64,000 nucleotides of DNA from Nigrospora sphaerica (taxonomy: Eukaryota > Ascomycota > Sordariomycetes > Amphisphaeriales > Apiosporaceae). Each line of letters starts with the position of its first letter. The stretch's first letter is position 1. This document shows, one piece after another, positions 50,171 to 63,220 of the stretch. Made by a program: the position numbers and the translations under genes. Below the pieces are notes generated by a model. That model was not told where the DNA came from. It saw only the letters and a program-made list of their open reading frames with translations, and did not search any database. Where the stretch lies: assembly GCA_018287875.1 (NCBI GenBank), contig JAGVVL010000013.1, positions 3,472,001 through 3,536,000 of the forward strand. Direction: 5' to 3'.

Positions 50171-51379
50171 TCAAAAGGCGACGTCGCGCTGCTCGGGCAC
50201 GACGGTCCGCAGGCCCGTACCGTCCAGCGCGCCGCGGACGTTGGCCACGGTGGCCTCCTCCATACGGCGCTCCGTCTCGAGGGTCCAGGTGCCGAGGTGC
50301 GGGACGAGGAGGGCGCACGGGTGGGCGCGCAGGCCCGCCGGCACCGCCGGCTCGTCCTCGTAGACGTCGAGGCCCACCGCCGCGACGTGGCCCGACTCCA
50401 GGTGTCGCACCAGCGCCGCCTCGTCCATGACGGCCCCGCGCGCCGTGTTGACGATGACGACCCCTGGCTTCATGAGCCCGAACTGCGCGTCCGAGATGAT
50501 GTGGCGGGTGGCGGGCTGGCCTCGGGGGAAGAAAAGAAAGAGTAAGCCTTTGGTTAGTTGGCGGTCCCCCCCGAGAGAGGCGGTGCAGGGTAGGAGGAGG
50601 AAGGGGAAGGAGAAAAGTGAGGCAACGGTACATTCAGGGGCAGGTTCAAACTGAGCACGTCGCTCTCGCGGAGCAGCGTGTCAAACCCGACATAGCGCAC
50701 GTCGGCGCCGACGTCGCGCTCGGCCTCGGCGGCGAGGCGGCGGCGGTTGTGGTAGAGCACGCGCATGCCCAAGGCGAGGGCGGCCTTGCGAGCGAGGCGG
50801 CGACCGATGGCGCCCATGCCGAGGATGCCGAGGGCCTTGCCGCGGGGGTCGTGGCCGAGGGACGGGACGTGGCCGCCGGGGTCGCAGCGCCAGCGGCCGG
50901 CGCGCAGGTTGGCGAGTCCCGGTGCGAGGTTGCGCAGGGCGCCGAGCAGGAGCCAGAGGGCGAGGTCGGCCGTGGCGTCGCTGCCGGCGCCCGGCGTGTG
51001 CGCGACGCGGATGCCGCGCGCCGTGCACGCCGCCACGTCGATGCTGTCGTAGCCCGCGCCGTTGTGGCAGAGTGCCCGCAGCGACGCCGGCAGCGCCGCC
51101 ACGAGTTCGCTGTCCACCCGCCCCGTCACCGCCGTCGAGTCAAAGGTGCGGTACGCCGCCACGCAGCCGTCCAGCCCGCCCGCCCGGCACTCGGCCAGGA
51201 ACGCCTCGCGCCGCAGCGACTGCGGGATCACGACATCGGCGAGCTGCTCGATGCCCTGCCAGGCCTCGTGCGCGCTGTGGTCCGCCCCGGTTAGCACAGA
51301 CGGGGGAGTCGGGGATCGCTCTGCATCGTCATCCTTACTGCTTAATCTCGCCAAGGAGGAGTACCTTTGGCCTGGCCAT
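50171..51379 (-). CDS. D-isomer-specific 2-hydroxyacid dehydrogenase
   Basis: Three exons (51379-51339, 51274-50632, 50515-50171) give 342 aa. The start MARPKVLLLGEIKHAHEAWQ is supported by splicing across a 64-nt intron; the longer upstream frame lacks an ATG context. NAD-binding GILGMGAIGRRLA and the substrate Arg in NTARGAVMDE are present. The Glu is in DVYEDEPAVP and the catalytic His in LVPHLGTWT. These are the features of glyoxylate/hydroxypyruvate reductase-like enzymes, which reduce 2-oxoacids to D-2-hydroxyacids with NAD(P)H. The second intron (116 nt) separates LNLPLN from PATRHIIS, both typical of the family, so the junction is secure. The exact substrate is unknown. Confidence 0.92.
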
Positions 51380-52931
51380 GTACACGGCGACGGGGAAGGA
51401 GAGCTTGTCGCCCTCTTTCCCGACGGGAGAATCGATGGGCTGGAACTGGTTCGACGAGCGAGGAAGATGAAACCGTTCCCACGGAAAGAAAAACAAAACA
51501 GCGCTCGGAACACGGCGTGTCGAGAGAGAGCGAGTAGATCCCGCGGGGGAGCCTAGGGCCAGGTCGGGTCAGCTTTGTACTCCGCAGCGAGAAAGAAATC
51601 ATAAATGGACACCTTGACTGGAGGCACGTCGGGGCTGAACAGACTTGGAAGGAGACACACTCACGGCCCCCCGACGCGGCAGAGGATCGGCTGGCGAGAG
51701 CCGTTCCGGTAGGCCCGGATGGCCCGCACAGATCTCTGCAACCCTTCTCGCCAGGTCAATCAATACCCTGGGAGCGATAGAGTCGCGCGCAACCGGGCAG
51801 GGTTGAGGGGAGGGGGAGGGGCCAGACGCGCCGGTACGCAATGCGGAGTAGGGGATCTGCAATATAACCTGCGGGTGGGCATGCGAGGAATCCAATGGCG
51901 GGGGTGCGACGAGGGAACTTCGAAAGACCCACGGGTGTTACGGGTTGCGAGTCTCGCTTGAATCAATCATCGGCCCCCAATGGCGCGCTTTGCTGGCAAA
52001 AGAGCCGTGGGGTTACCGTGGGTGATCCATGGCCCTCCAACACCACCTACGGCCGATGTGGAGAGGACGAGGAAGCCTGGATCTGGGCTGGAGACGTTCT
52101 CACACCTGACTGGCCCCGGCCGAGAAGATAAATCGAAATAATATCCGACAGCCAGTCGCACCGGTGGAACGACGCGGTTCGGGGAAGCCGGATCTTTAGA
52201 CCGACCTTCCGGCCTGGATACGGGGACTCTTCCGGCGTGGGGGGTTTTGAAGGGGGTTGGGTGATTCTGCTTCGCCCAAGGGACAGAGAGTGGTAAGAGA
52301 AATTGACGCATAGCCATGGGACATCTAACAAACTGCAGCTGCTTCCCGCGGCACCCGCCGCCCGCGGTTTCCTCCACGTGGTAGCCCAGCCGCGACCCCA
52401 CGTAACATTTGCTACCCTCCCTATTCCTTCTTTCCCATATCGCAACGCTACAAACGCCGGTCCCCACCTGTCCTGCCTGTCGTGCCGTCTTTTCTTCGTC
52501 CCACCTTGGTCGGCGCCCCGGTGCTTGTCGTCACATGCGGCGAGAAACAGGGGCATGGCGTTGATTCATCTATTAGTAAACTAGGTACACCGGTAGGTGC
52601 CTGAGCTGCACAGCTGTGTTTTGCTTCCGGCTTCTTTTGAGTCCGGTGCGAATACCAGCTGCCCTCCGCCCTATTCTCGCTATCCCTCTAGTATTGTTAT
52701 CTAGTTGAGTAACTTTGCTCGGGCCTGTCTTGGACCGTCCGAAGCTTCATAATCGTACAGGGTGGCGCGGCTGAACCCGTGGGCAAAGCCAGCACAAACC
52801 CGCAGACGCCTTCTGTAGATGGTCAAGTGTGCGAACTCGTACCGGCGCCCGCAGCCCAAGACCAATATCGCCGCACGGGGGAATGCGGCACTAATGCGAC
52901 AATACGTCCGTCCATCCGTCCGTTACTTCGC
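51380..52931. other. Intergenic
   Basis: The upstream region of the dehydrogenase and the 3' flank of the zinc-cluster regulator. No gene or repeat recognised. Confidence 0.5.
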
Positions 52932-55900
52932 TCACGCGCCCAACGGAGCAGGCAGCCGGGCTATGTTAACCCCGGGCTGGATGAAGGCAAGGTAGGCAAG
53001 TTCGGCGATCCGGCGAACAACGTTAGTGGTACCGCCCCTTTCATCGTCGTCCTGCATGGCCTCGGTGATGTACTTGCGGGCTACGGCGAGTTTACACCTG
53101 GGATCCACCTCGTCATGATGTGGTGGGAGGGCATTGTCCGACTCTGGAGGCCAGTGCGGTCCAAAGGTTCGTATGACGGCAATCGAGTACAGCACGTCGC
53201 GGTTTTCTCGCCCGTCCAAGAGGGGACGGAGCTTTTGTAGCATATCCTCGCGCTGCGGGGTCGAGTATTGGTGTGGCTTGTCTTTGATGCACATGAATTC
53301 GCCAAGGTACCACCAGAACTCGAACTCGCGCAGCCGGTGGGAGTCTCCTTGGATCCAGGTGTGCTGCAGCGGGTTCCGCGCCAGGAAATCGCCGGCCAGC
53401 AGAGCATCGACCAAGGCCACTCGGTTCCGCAGTTCCACTTCGTCGCAAACACCGGGCATCGTCGGGCCCGAATTCACGACTTGTTCGGGCGAGTACCCCA
53501 GGCAGGCCAGAGCCCACACGACGCGGAACTCAACGCCGGTGGCGTACTTTGTCAGATTGCGGTCGTCCTCGACACGGTCAACCACGCCCATGAACGCCAC
53601 CAGGAGAGCCGTGACGTCCTCATTGGCCAGCAGCCGGTCCCACTGGGCGCAAAACCATTTGGTCTCAAAGAAGCGTTCGAGTCCAGGGGCGTATATTTCC
53701 CTGAAGATGCCGCGGACATCGGCCAGCTGGTCTGCCGATGGCGGCATGTCGGGTTTGGGAGGCACGGCACTAAAGGTGGCCTCAATTAACTCGGGAACCC
53801 TCATTTTCCTGGGCGCCGGCCCCGTCGTGACGGCCGGTGGGCCAGCGTCGGCGGGCGGCCTCGGCTGACGCGATGGTGTGGGCGCCATTTCAGGTGACGG
53901 GTGGTAGGCGGCAACGTCGGCGCCACCGCCTCGGAGGTGGGGAACGTCGGATTCCCGCTGGTCGTAGCCCGTCGGAGCCAGGGAGTGGGAGCCCGGGGAG
54001 TGGGACGTCGACGTGCGTGGGGTTTGGATGGCCGAGTCAAGTGACGGGTCGACAGCAGAGGCGGACCCGGCGACGGACTCGGTTTTGACGGAGCCGAGGG
54101 CGTTAGCTTCCAGGGCGGCGAGGTGGGAGCTCATCAAAGGATCATGCGGAACGGGCGCGGGCATGTAGGCACCGGAATGCACCGAGGGCAAAGGCGTGTA
54201 GGTCGAGCTGCCGCTGCTGGAAAGGGGCGTCGACGCGAGCGGGGGAGGTCCGTTGGACGGGACCGATGCGGGCGGCGCCGGGTGATTGGGCGCCGGCTGG
54301 ATGTTGGTCGGGTGTTGCTGTTGCTGCTTGAATATCGGGTCGTAACCCATGCATTCGCGCCTCGACTTCTGGCAGTTTTTGCAGACGGGGTGCTGCTCGT
54401 CGCACTAGACGCAGCGAAGGCTGCCTGTCAGCACTCAAAGCGCCGAGCTCGGATGGCAAAACAGCTCGGGTCTCGTCCAAGGCGCGGCAGCTGCCGAATT
54501 GGAGAGAGAGAGAGAGGAAGAAAACAGTGGGCTGGATCGGCAACAACCGCCGTGGGGACCCGGAACGAGAAAGGCGTCCGGGTTGGAAGATGGGATGGAA
54601 TGGGGTTTACATCGGGCCCACGGCCGCACCGGCAGCTGCATGACAGCTTTCGCATGCCCAAAGTTTAAAAGTGCCAAGAAGAAGCGCGCCGGAGACGCAG
54701 CCGAGTGGCCGCTGGTGCCGTGACGCCCCTGCCGTTAAGAAAGCGACGGCGGGATTGTCGTCGCTTGACAATCAACCCCCTCGGACGTGTGAGCTCGTTC
54801 GCCAGAGGAAGAGAGGGGTAAGATGGGAACGAATGGCTGGCCCGAGTACTTGCCCGGCCCAGCCACTTCGTCGTCGGCGCACGACCACAAGCTGCGCAAC
54901 GGCAGCCCTGTCCTTGGCTCGGTGTATCGTGCGTGCATGTGGCGTTGCGCGAGACGGGAAGTAAAAAAGATGGAGTTGCGTCCCGTCTGGGCCCGCGTGC
55001 GCGCGTGGGCTCCTGGACTGGCGGGACCAGCCATTTCGAACGGCCACTGCGCAAAATGCCATCCCATGTCCGACAGACAGCCAGCACGCGCCAGCCATCC
55101 TTCGGAACGCGCGGGCGCTCCGGTCGTGAGTGATTTCGCATCGCAGGAGCTCCAGCCCCAAGCGAAACTGCCAGCCAAGGCAAAACTGCCAGAGCGAGCC
55201 CACTCCGACACGGCACTTGTCTTCTTCCTCCTGGCCATCTGCTTGGCCTTTTTCTCCTCTTTACTTCTCCTTCGTCCCACCCCACGACCGACCGCCCGAC
55301 CGACCGATCACCCGCCCGTCCCCGCCCCCCACCACGCGCATGACAAAGGAAACACGAGCCAGGGAAACGCAACACGGGAAACCCGACATACCTTAATTCT
55401 ACGTTTGCGACAAGTCAGGCAGCCCGTCTTCGTGCGCCGTTTGATCTCCTGTGAAGTGCCAAATAGTGTCAGCCGACTCCGTCCCGTTCCGCCGTCGCGT
55501 CTGACGGTTGCCCACGCCGCCCGTACCTTCTTGTGCCGCCCACTGGCCATCATCGCTCGAGGATCTCCCGGCGGCAGCGCATAGCGGGGCATGGTGTCTG
55601 CAGGGAAGGCTGCGTAGTTCCCCGGCAGCGGCATGGGTGGTGCTGGATAATACGGCATGGCCGCCGGCATCTGCGTCACTGGCGACGCCAGGGACATGTG
55701 CTGGTGGTGGTGCTGCGGTTGGTGCGGGTGTTGCGCCGGCTGGTGCTGCTGCTGCTGTATCGCGTCGAATGTGCGCATACTCGGCAGGGACATGGAAGGC
55801 GCCCCTGTCGGCGGGCTTGTTCGGTACGCGTCGGTGGGCTGCCCGCCCTGCGCCCATCCATAGTGCGCACTCAGGGTGGGCGCGGCATACGTTGGGCTGG

Positions 55901-56762
55901 GATACGGTATGGGCTGTCGCGGAGGCCCAGGCTGGTGATGGTGAGGGTTGGACATGGCTTTCGGCGTGGGCGAGTGCGCGCCAAAGCCGCTCTGCCGCGC
56001 GTGGTCGGCCGAGGTGCCGTTCGTGAGGACTGTAATGGTGGGGGCAGACGTCGGCGGGAGCTGGGTAGCAGCTGTGATAGCTGTAGTCGCTGCCGCCGTC
56101 AACGTTGAGGGCGTGGCTACCGGCAGCGGCGCTGGCAGGGCGCGTGCGGGACTACGGTTTCGCGGGAAACCGTCAGTCGACGTTGTGCCCTCGCCGCCGT
56201 GCGCATGCGTGGCGGTCACTTCCTGCGGCGGCCGGCGATGGTGCGCTTGTGCCCGTGATGCCTGCGCCGGTACCCCTGCGCCGGGCTCTTGCCGTTGCTG
56301 CTGAGGTTGCAGCGGATCGTCGAACAGGCGGGCCGCGGGGACCTTATCTGCGTCGTCGTTTGTCCGTGTTCGTTGCTGCGAGAGAGCAGGCAGCGGCGGC
56401 GGCGGCGGCGGCGGCGGCTGCAAAGGAGGCAGCTGTGGGGTGGTGGCGACAGCAGCAGCAGCAGCAGCAGCAGCAACAGCGATAGCCGTCGTAGTTGTAG
56501 TTGTTGTGGCGGGTGTAGCAGGCGTAGCAGTAGGAACGGATACGGTTGCTTGTGACTGTGACGGGGATTCGCGCGGTAAAATGTCACGGTCCAGGTCCAG
56601 ACCACCACCACTACTTCTTCCGTTCACGACTAGAGCAAGAGACGAACCATGACGGACATGGTTAGGGAGAGGAGCATGGGCTCCTTCTTGAACAATGGTA
56701 GCGAGAGCAGGGTCTGGCTGAGGTGGTCGAGGGCCCTGTGGCTGTTTGTGTGCCTCTGCCAT
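52932..56762 (-). CDS. Zn2Cys6 (fungal C6) transcription factor with long N-terminal extension
   Basis: Three exons (56762-55527, 55448-55392, 54404-52932) give 921 aa. Exon 1 encodes 412 residues that are Pro-, Ala-, Gln-, Thr- and His-rich, including poly-Ala and poly-Pro. The binuclear zinc cluster spans exons 2 and 3: KRRTKTGCLTCRKRRIK then CDEQHPVCKNCQKSRREC, with spacing C-x2-C-x6-C-x6-C-x2-C-x6-C. It is followed by MGYDPIF, typical of one Sordariomycete subfamily. The remaining 470 residues contain a low-complexity linker and a folded helical C-terminal region (RGIFREIYAPGLERFFETKW to LAYLAFIQPG), presumably regulatory. The protein should bind DNA in the nucleus; targets are unknown. 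Intron 1 is 78 nt and stop-free in frame. Intron 2 is 987 nt, unusually long. Confidence 0.85.
56452..56474. repeat. CAG/GCT triplet repeat encoding poly-Ala
   Basis: A triplet run inside exon 1 of the zinc-cluster gene, read as alanine codons on the minus strand. Length variation would change the poly-Ala tract without breaking the frame. Confidence 0.8.
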
Positions 56763-59700
56763 TTGATTTGGATTTAATTTGAGATTTTTATGGAGCCACG
56801 ATCAGAACGAGCAGGGGGGCGGAATGGCATTGCATTCACAAGGTCGTGGCCTCATGTGCCAAGGGGACCAAGGGAGGGATGGGAAGGGTGCCAGTCAGGG
56901 TGGTGTCTGTGTGGGTGGGTGAATGAGTGGACGGAAGGATGGGGAAGGGATGGGATGGAATAGGACGGATGGACGGGAAACGCGGGCAGCGTTGCGGCCC
57001 CTCGTCCTAACGGCCCTGCCCTGCCCTGCCTGGACTGCCTTGCCTCGCCTCGCTGGTCGGGTCCCTGGTTCCTAGGGGCGATTTGGGACCGCCAGAGGTG
57101 AGCGAGTGGGATGAACGGGGAGGGGGGGGGTGAGAGAAAAAGAGCAGAGAGAGAGGCCCGGCCTTACGGCAGCCAGGGAGAGGAGGGAGGGAGAAAGCAC
57201 ACAGCCAGCCGGCCGCGGGCTAGGCAAAAGAGGGTAGGCAGGCAGGCCGGCCGAATTGACGGGCAGGAAGAGGCGACAATACGCCGAATGACACGGAGGG
57301 AGGGAGGGTCGTGAGGATGGGGAGCGCTTGGAGGAGGGAGGGATGAACGAATGGACGACGACGGCTTGTCAACGCGCGCGCGCAACCCTGGCCCGAGATT
57401 CCTGGAGGTGTTGCGGCGGGTGCTATTGCTTGCGGCTGCGGCTGCTGTTGCTGCTGCTTGCTGCTCACACCTCAGTCGAGGGCTCCCCGTCATATGTCGC
57501 CTGCTTGCTCTCGCCAGGAGTATTGATGTAAGTGCGCAAGGCCATGTAGCATGGAGAAAAGAGGTAGGTAGGTACATGGACCGGCGTACTTCCCAAGGGG
57601 TGCTGTTGTTGGTCCCCGTCGTATTACCACATCCGAATGCAGGCAGGACGCATGGGAGGCACACCCCCAAGCAGCTGCAGTAGTTTGGTGTAGAGCAGAG
57701 CTAGGAGGGTATTAGTTACCTTGGTAGTCGACTGGTAAAAAAGTACTGGCTGCTCCCCATGTCGGGCTCAGCTCAGTTGGTTCGAGTGACGGATGGGCTG
57801 CACAGCCCAGACATGCGACATGGATGGGACGAGATGGGATGGACGGGAGCAGCAAGGTTGGACGGAAGGCCAGCCCGCTCCGGAATCACAAGCGGCCAGC
57901 CAGCAAGCGAATTGCCATTCGCAATGTCGTTGAATTGCGTGCCCACTCGGTTGCGCGATCGATCCCTCCCGACAATCAAAGTAGGACCAGCTTTGCGCGC
58001 CTGTCTAGCCGCGTCTGGAAGTTGACGGACAAGCGACACAGGAAAGAGAGAATCGATGTTACTTTCGTCCAATCCACCCTCTAACCGGCTGCCCACCCGC
58101 TTCTCGTGAAGCCCACCCGAGGTGGACACTGGCGGACCGGGATAAAAGAGTAGTGAAAGAGGGAAAAAAAACCGAATGGTCTGTTTGGCCTCTTCGGTCC
58201 TAGTCAAGCGCCCCCGTCGCTGCAGCCAGCCCAATTTGGGACTAGATTGGGTACTAGTCCCAGGGCTGCGTCTAGGCCTTGAGAGCGCCTAGGGCCTCCG
58301 AACGGGAAAAGAAACATTCATTGGGAAAGAGAGGGAGATAGCCGAATGGAGGGGATGACGGCGCACACCCGCAACAGCAGCAGCAGAAATAGGCACTCGA
58401 CCGGCGTAGCCCAACCTGCAGCACAAATCGAGGCATCGTCGCCCTCGTTCAGACCAAAAACTCGCCCCCAGGCTCACCTGTGTGTCCAGGCCCGCGAGGA
58501 CATGTGAAGGGATTGCACGAGGGGATCGTCGCGGGCAAACGGCCTGCTCGAAGTGGGAATAGTGGCCGTTGCTGCGACGGCCTTCCAGGGGGGGGTCTCG
58601 GAGACTAAAATCACTGGGGAAGGACGGGGCGAGACGGGAATGGCAACTCGGTAAGGTTGACCGGCTAGGCCACGGTGGGTGATGTGGATGACGGATATCC
58701 ATGCGTACCTGCAACTAAGGTCCGACTAGTGGGAGGTGATCTCCCAAGGGCGAGCCTACACGGAACATCTCGCAGGAATGACGGGCGACAAGAAAGACGC
58801 GCGCCATTTTCCCCTTCTCTCTTCTTTTTTTTCCCTTCCCGCCTGCATAGCATTACGAACGTGATGCCATGAAACCCGCCGATGTGCTTACCCGAACGGG
58901 CGTGGCGCGCCGTCGTGAAGCGCATTCAATGGGGGGATACGACGCGACGCCGCACTCCGCACTCCGCCCGGCAGCCGGTGGCTGATAACGGCCTCGTCGA
59001 CCATTTGACATGTCAGCTACCTGTCCATGAAGCGTGCTGCCGATGCTGCTATTTCTGCAGGCCCGCTCCGTGGGTACCGCCGGTAGAAGGGAGTAGATAG
59101 CCCTCCAGGTACCCGTGGTATGTGGCATGCGACGCCATCAGCTGTGGATCGTGCCCCTGAAGCCGCCGGCAGGCCGGAGCGCAGGCTGCGGATGAAGCAA
59201 ACGCCGACATAAGTGGCCCTGTGTCGCCGTGGTTGGATCGACCCAGAATCTATAGGTACCGGCTCGCAAAGCCGCCAGCAGAGAGAGATGGGGTTTATAC
59301 TGCCCCAAGGAAATTGCATTGGCCGCGGCATATAAGCAACAGATGCTTGTTTTTCCCACCTGACGACCAGGCAGATACTCTAAGAGAGCGAATAGGTACC
59401 AACCTACCACATTGCCCAAGAGGATCCCCCCCCCCATCACGGCTTGGATACGACAGCAACCCGCCGTCGAGGGGGCCGAAAAAGATCATGAAAATTATTA
59501 TTAGCAGAAGTCTTCAGCATCTGCAGCGCGCCGAGCAACAAGCGGCCGGATATACGCCGTAGCCGTCTATTCCCTCGTAAGGTCCCGCCCCCATACATCA
59601 CGTGTCGTTGCATCCGCTAGGAGTCGCGCGCGTCCCCCCGGCTGTCGCTGTTCCCCCGTTCAATAGACCAAGTCTAAAATTACGTACGGTCCCATCCCAT

Positions 59701-62316
59701 TACCTCGCACTTTGAAGCTGTTCAGGAAAGTCACTACCAACCCCGACTCCCACCGTAGCAGAACTGAAAGGGACGAACGTATCCAACAATGTACCTATGC
59801 CTAAAAATACGTAGCCGGTAATCCGTGGCGGCGATGCCTGCAACGCAACCCCCTTCCGATTCCAGGCTGCTAGCACGCATCCAGCCAGCTGTATGCTCTT
59901 GACCCACGGGGTGCAATGAATGCAACCTGTGTGCAAAGAATCGCGTTATCTGATGATGGTAAAATGCCCAACCTACCGAGCCGGTACCTACTTACCCGCC
60001 TATAATCCATCTCCAGAAACCTGGGTACCTAACCGGGCCGTTTTGCTCGCCTAACAATGTGAAGGACCAGCGTGGGCAGACCCCGGGCTGTCCCGTTCCA
60101 TAGGCCATCCGTCGAGGGCCACGACTCATCATCCATGGATGAGGTCGGGCGCAGGCTCGGCAGGCCAGATTGGGAAGTGTAGCACCGCGGCCTCTCGTCA
60201 ATCTGTGGCACCGACCTAGGCCGCCCCGATTGCTTTGCACATCATTCCTGCCAGCCGCAAACGTCGATCGTAAGCCCTCCACTCCAGAGCCCCAACAGCC
60301 CTACCTCCCTACCCGACCACCTCTAGGTTCTTACCGAGCTACCTACTATTTCCTTCCATGACCTACAAGACTTGGGATAAGTACCTTTGATACTTGGGCA
60401 GGTACGCGTTACAGGTGAGCCGATTACCAGATAGAATACTGCAGGGTTTGTCTCGCCCAGGCTTTACGTCTTGTCAACCCTGCGGCTGGTCCCTACCTAA
60501 CGCTCCTGCACTAAAGTACACAGGTACCCGCTCCAGACCTTCGCCAGACGTGAGAGCCCCCTATAATTGGTCTTGGCTAATGCTGGCTCTTCGCTTCAAA
60601 TACCCGGATTGCCTAGGCTACCCGAGGGTTCCATCACACGGCGCACCCAGGCTGGCTAACACAGCTCAGTTTATCCGTCAATTGCACCCTGCCGTCCCAT
60701 GCCCTTAGGCTCTGCAGGTCCCGGAAGATGTCAACATTCTGTGCAGCTCGCTTTACGAGACCCCGGTTACTCGCCTCGGTCCATCGGTTTCGGTTAATTG
60801 CTGCTTCTCCCCCCTCCCTCCCTTCTCGGCCAAGTGTCTTCAGGCCCTCCCTCCCCTTTTCACCCGTCCCGGCCCTCCCGGCCGTCGTCCGCGTCCCCCA
60901 TGGCCGCTCTCCCCATCCTGCCATCCATCCACCTCGCCTCCCTTCCCTGCCCACCTGTGATCTCACCCGCTGTGACGATCCGTCATCTCCGTAACGCTAC
61001 CTTTGCGCTAACCCATAGCTTATTCGAACCGCACCGAGTCGGCCGTTATCGCCCCCGGCTCGTACCTCTCAACTAATCTAATCTTCAGCCTGCGTCCGCG
61101 CCGCGGGTACCAGAGGCTCGGATCGACGCCAGGCGGGCCAAACGCCCCCTTCTCCGTCATGTTGCATTCTGGCCCCCCTTCCTCTCCTTCCGTCATGCTA
61201 GGCTGTAGTAGCGAATGCCGGCATTGCCTGGGTGGCCCGCCTGAACGAGAGAGTATGGCGCCTCGTCTTCGACTTTGACGGCACGAAGACTTCCCCGTAT
61301 GCGCCCAATGCAGTCTCCGCACCTATCATTACCCGCTGGACACAAATGAAGTGTTTCTTGTACGGTGCACACAATAGTTACCTACCTACCTACATAGCAG
61401 CCTCACGCTGTCAGCTGATTTCAACTGAACCGCTAGACTCGTTTCTCCTTCTGCGTTACGGCACTGCAAGCAGGCGAGGGCTGCCAGGGCTGGCTTGTAA
61501 TGCCAGGGTGGCCTGGAAGGGGGGAGGGTAAAAACCATGGCTGGCGAGAGACGTCTGTCACGTTGACTTCTTTTTGACAGGCAGACGTCTGCTGCTTCCT
61601 TCGCGCCACGCCGCACCCGAACACTACAGGTTGCGGGCTTTTATTGAAATGGTAGGGCCGCCTGGGTAAACGGGCCGGCACTCCATGACGCCGTACGGCG
61701 CGATCCCAACTAAGGGATGACCGACACGTCGCCGTTTGTGGCCCAACCAGTCCAGCCGTATTATTGGGTCCCCAATGGAGAAGGGAGCCTGCGATGACCT
61801 CCCTCCCTTTCTCTTTCTTTCTCGCGCGCGTTGCGCACGCGCGAGCACACGCGTGCCCGCCGATCCGGCTTAACGGGGACCTCCCTGGCTGTCGACCATG
61901 CGGCCGCCGGTCATGTACGTCGCGGGCGGGCGGCCGTCGGAAAAGGAAAATCCAACCCTCACCGGTGTAGGGTGTGTGGGATAAAGAGGGGGGTGCCCCC
62001 CCCCCCCTTCTGCATACGACACACGGACTTCGCAAGCGTCCCTGGCCGCTGCACAGCGGCCGCCCAGTCGGCCCTTGGGTTCGGCCTCCACATCCGAAGT
62101 GGCCGCCAGCCCGACGGAAAATATCCCACAACCAAGCCCGCGCGGCCGCGCAGGGGGGACACGGCCAAAGCTGCCAGCGTTCGAGAAAGTGCCCAAGATG
62201 ACGAAGAAGTGGTCTTGGCTTCTTCCGGAGAGCCAATAACTCTGCGCCCGGAGCCCTGTGCGGTAGGGAGAGGGAGGGGGGGATGATGGCGATGATCGCC
62301 GCCACAGAAGAGACAA

Positions 62317-62318
<2 letters not shown>

Positions 62319-62366
<48 letters not shown>

Positions 62367-62384
62367 ACATACACACATACACAC
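62319..62384. repeat. (AC)n microsatellite grading into (ATACACAC)n
   Basis: Perfect AC units to about 62360, then three ATACACAC-like units. It explains the Cys/Val frames on the minus strand. Confidence 0.95.
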
Positions 62385-63201
62385 GCTTCCCGCATTGCAG
62401 CTACGAGCCAGGCCGACCCGACATACGGCCTCTAACTTCGGCGACCTTTGGCTTCGGCGCAATGTGGCTTCGCCGTCCGCCGCTGCCTGTCCCCTTCCTC
62501 TTCCGCGAAGCGCACCAGACGACCCCCCCAAACGGGCCACATCGTGTGTGAGAAGCGCTTATCGTATACTGCTCGCCCGAGCTCCGTGAGCCTTTTTTAC
62601 TCTCCCTGGAAGAGGTCCCCCTCCCCATGCCCCCCGTCTCCGTCACTAGCTGGTCCATCGGCCAGAGGCCCCGTCTCTGTCGGGCCTGCTACGGCACACG
62701 GGGGCCCGTACAAGGAAGCTATGCCTTGGCTCTGCTGCAGACAAGAGGTCGGTGGTGGCGCCCTCGCCGGCTTGACGTCCCAATCACCCCATCGGCTTTT
62801 TTTGCTGGCGCCCGGTCCCTTCTTGGGCCGTTCCGCAAATAGCCCAGATCAGATGTCTTCTCTTTGTTACCTTCCCATCTCCATCGGTCCCGTTCTCCAG
62901 TTTGGGTGTCGTGCAGTTGCACCCGAGATTATGACGAACCTCACCCCCCCTCGCCCCTCTCCCCCAAAGCAAACTCCCTTGCCAATACAGCTCCGGGGCC
63001 CGGCGTCAACTTCTGTAAAAAGTCACACTAACACAAAGTTGTTCTGATCACCCACCTCCGTCTTCCTCCTCCCTCTCCTTCTCCTTTCCCTCATCCATGC
63101 GACGCTCCTTTCTGCTCTGCATCGCCCCAGGGCCCGGGGCCCGCCGTCGGCTTCGGGTAACCTGTTCCCCGGACCACGCGGCGGCCTGGCACGGGTCCCT
63201 C

Positions 63202-63220
63202 TTTTTTTTTTTTTTTTTTT
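63202..63220. repeat. Homopolymer T19
   Basis: Nineteen consecutive T on the plus strand, with no gene attached. Confidence 0.9.

Noticed and set aside
54665..55375. 236-codon minus-strand frame inside the long intron of the zinc-cluster gene
   Set aside because: No motif, Ser/Arg-rich composition and overlapping frames on both strands; a nested gene is not supported.
61433..62395. 320-codon minus-strand frame near 62 kb
   Set aside because: Begins in the AC microsatellite (Cys/Val repeat) and has no conserved features.
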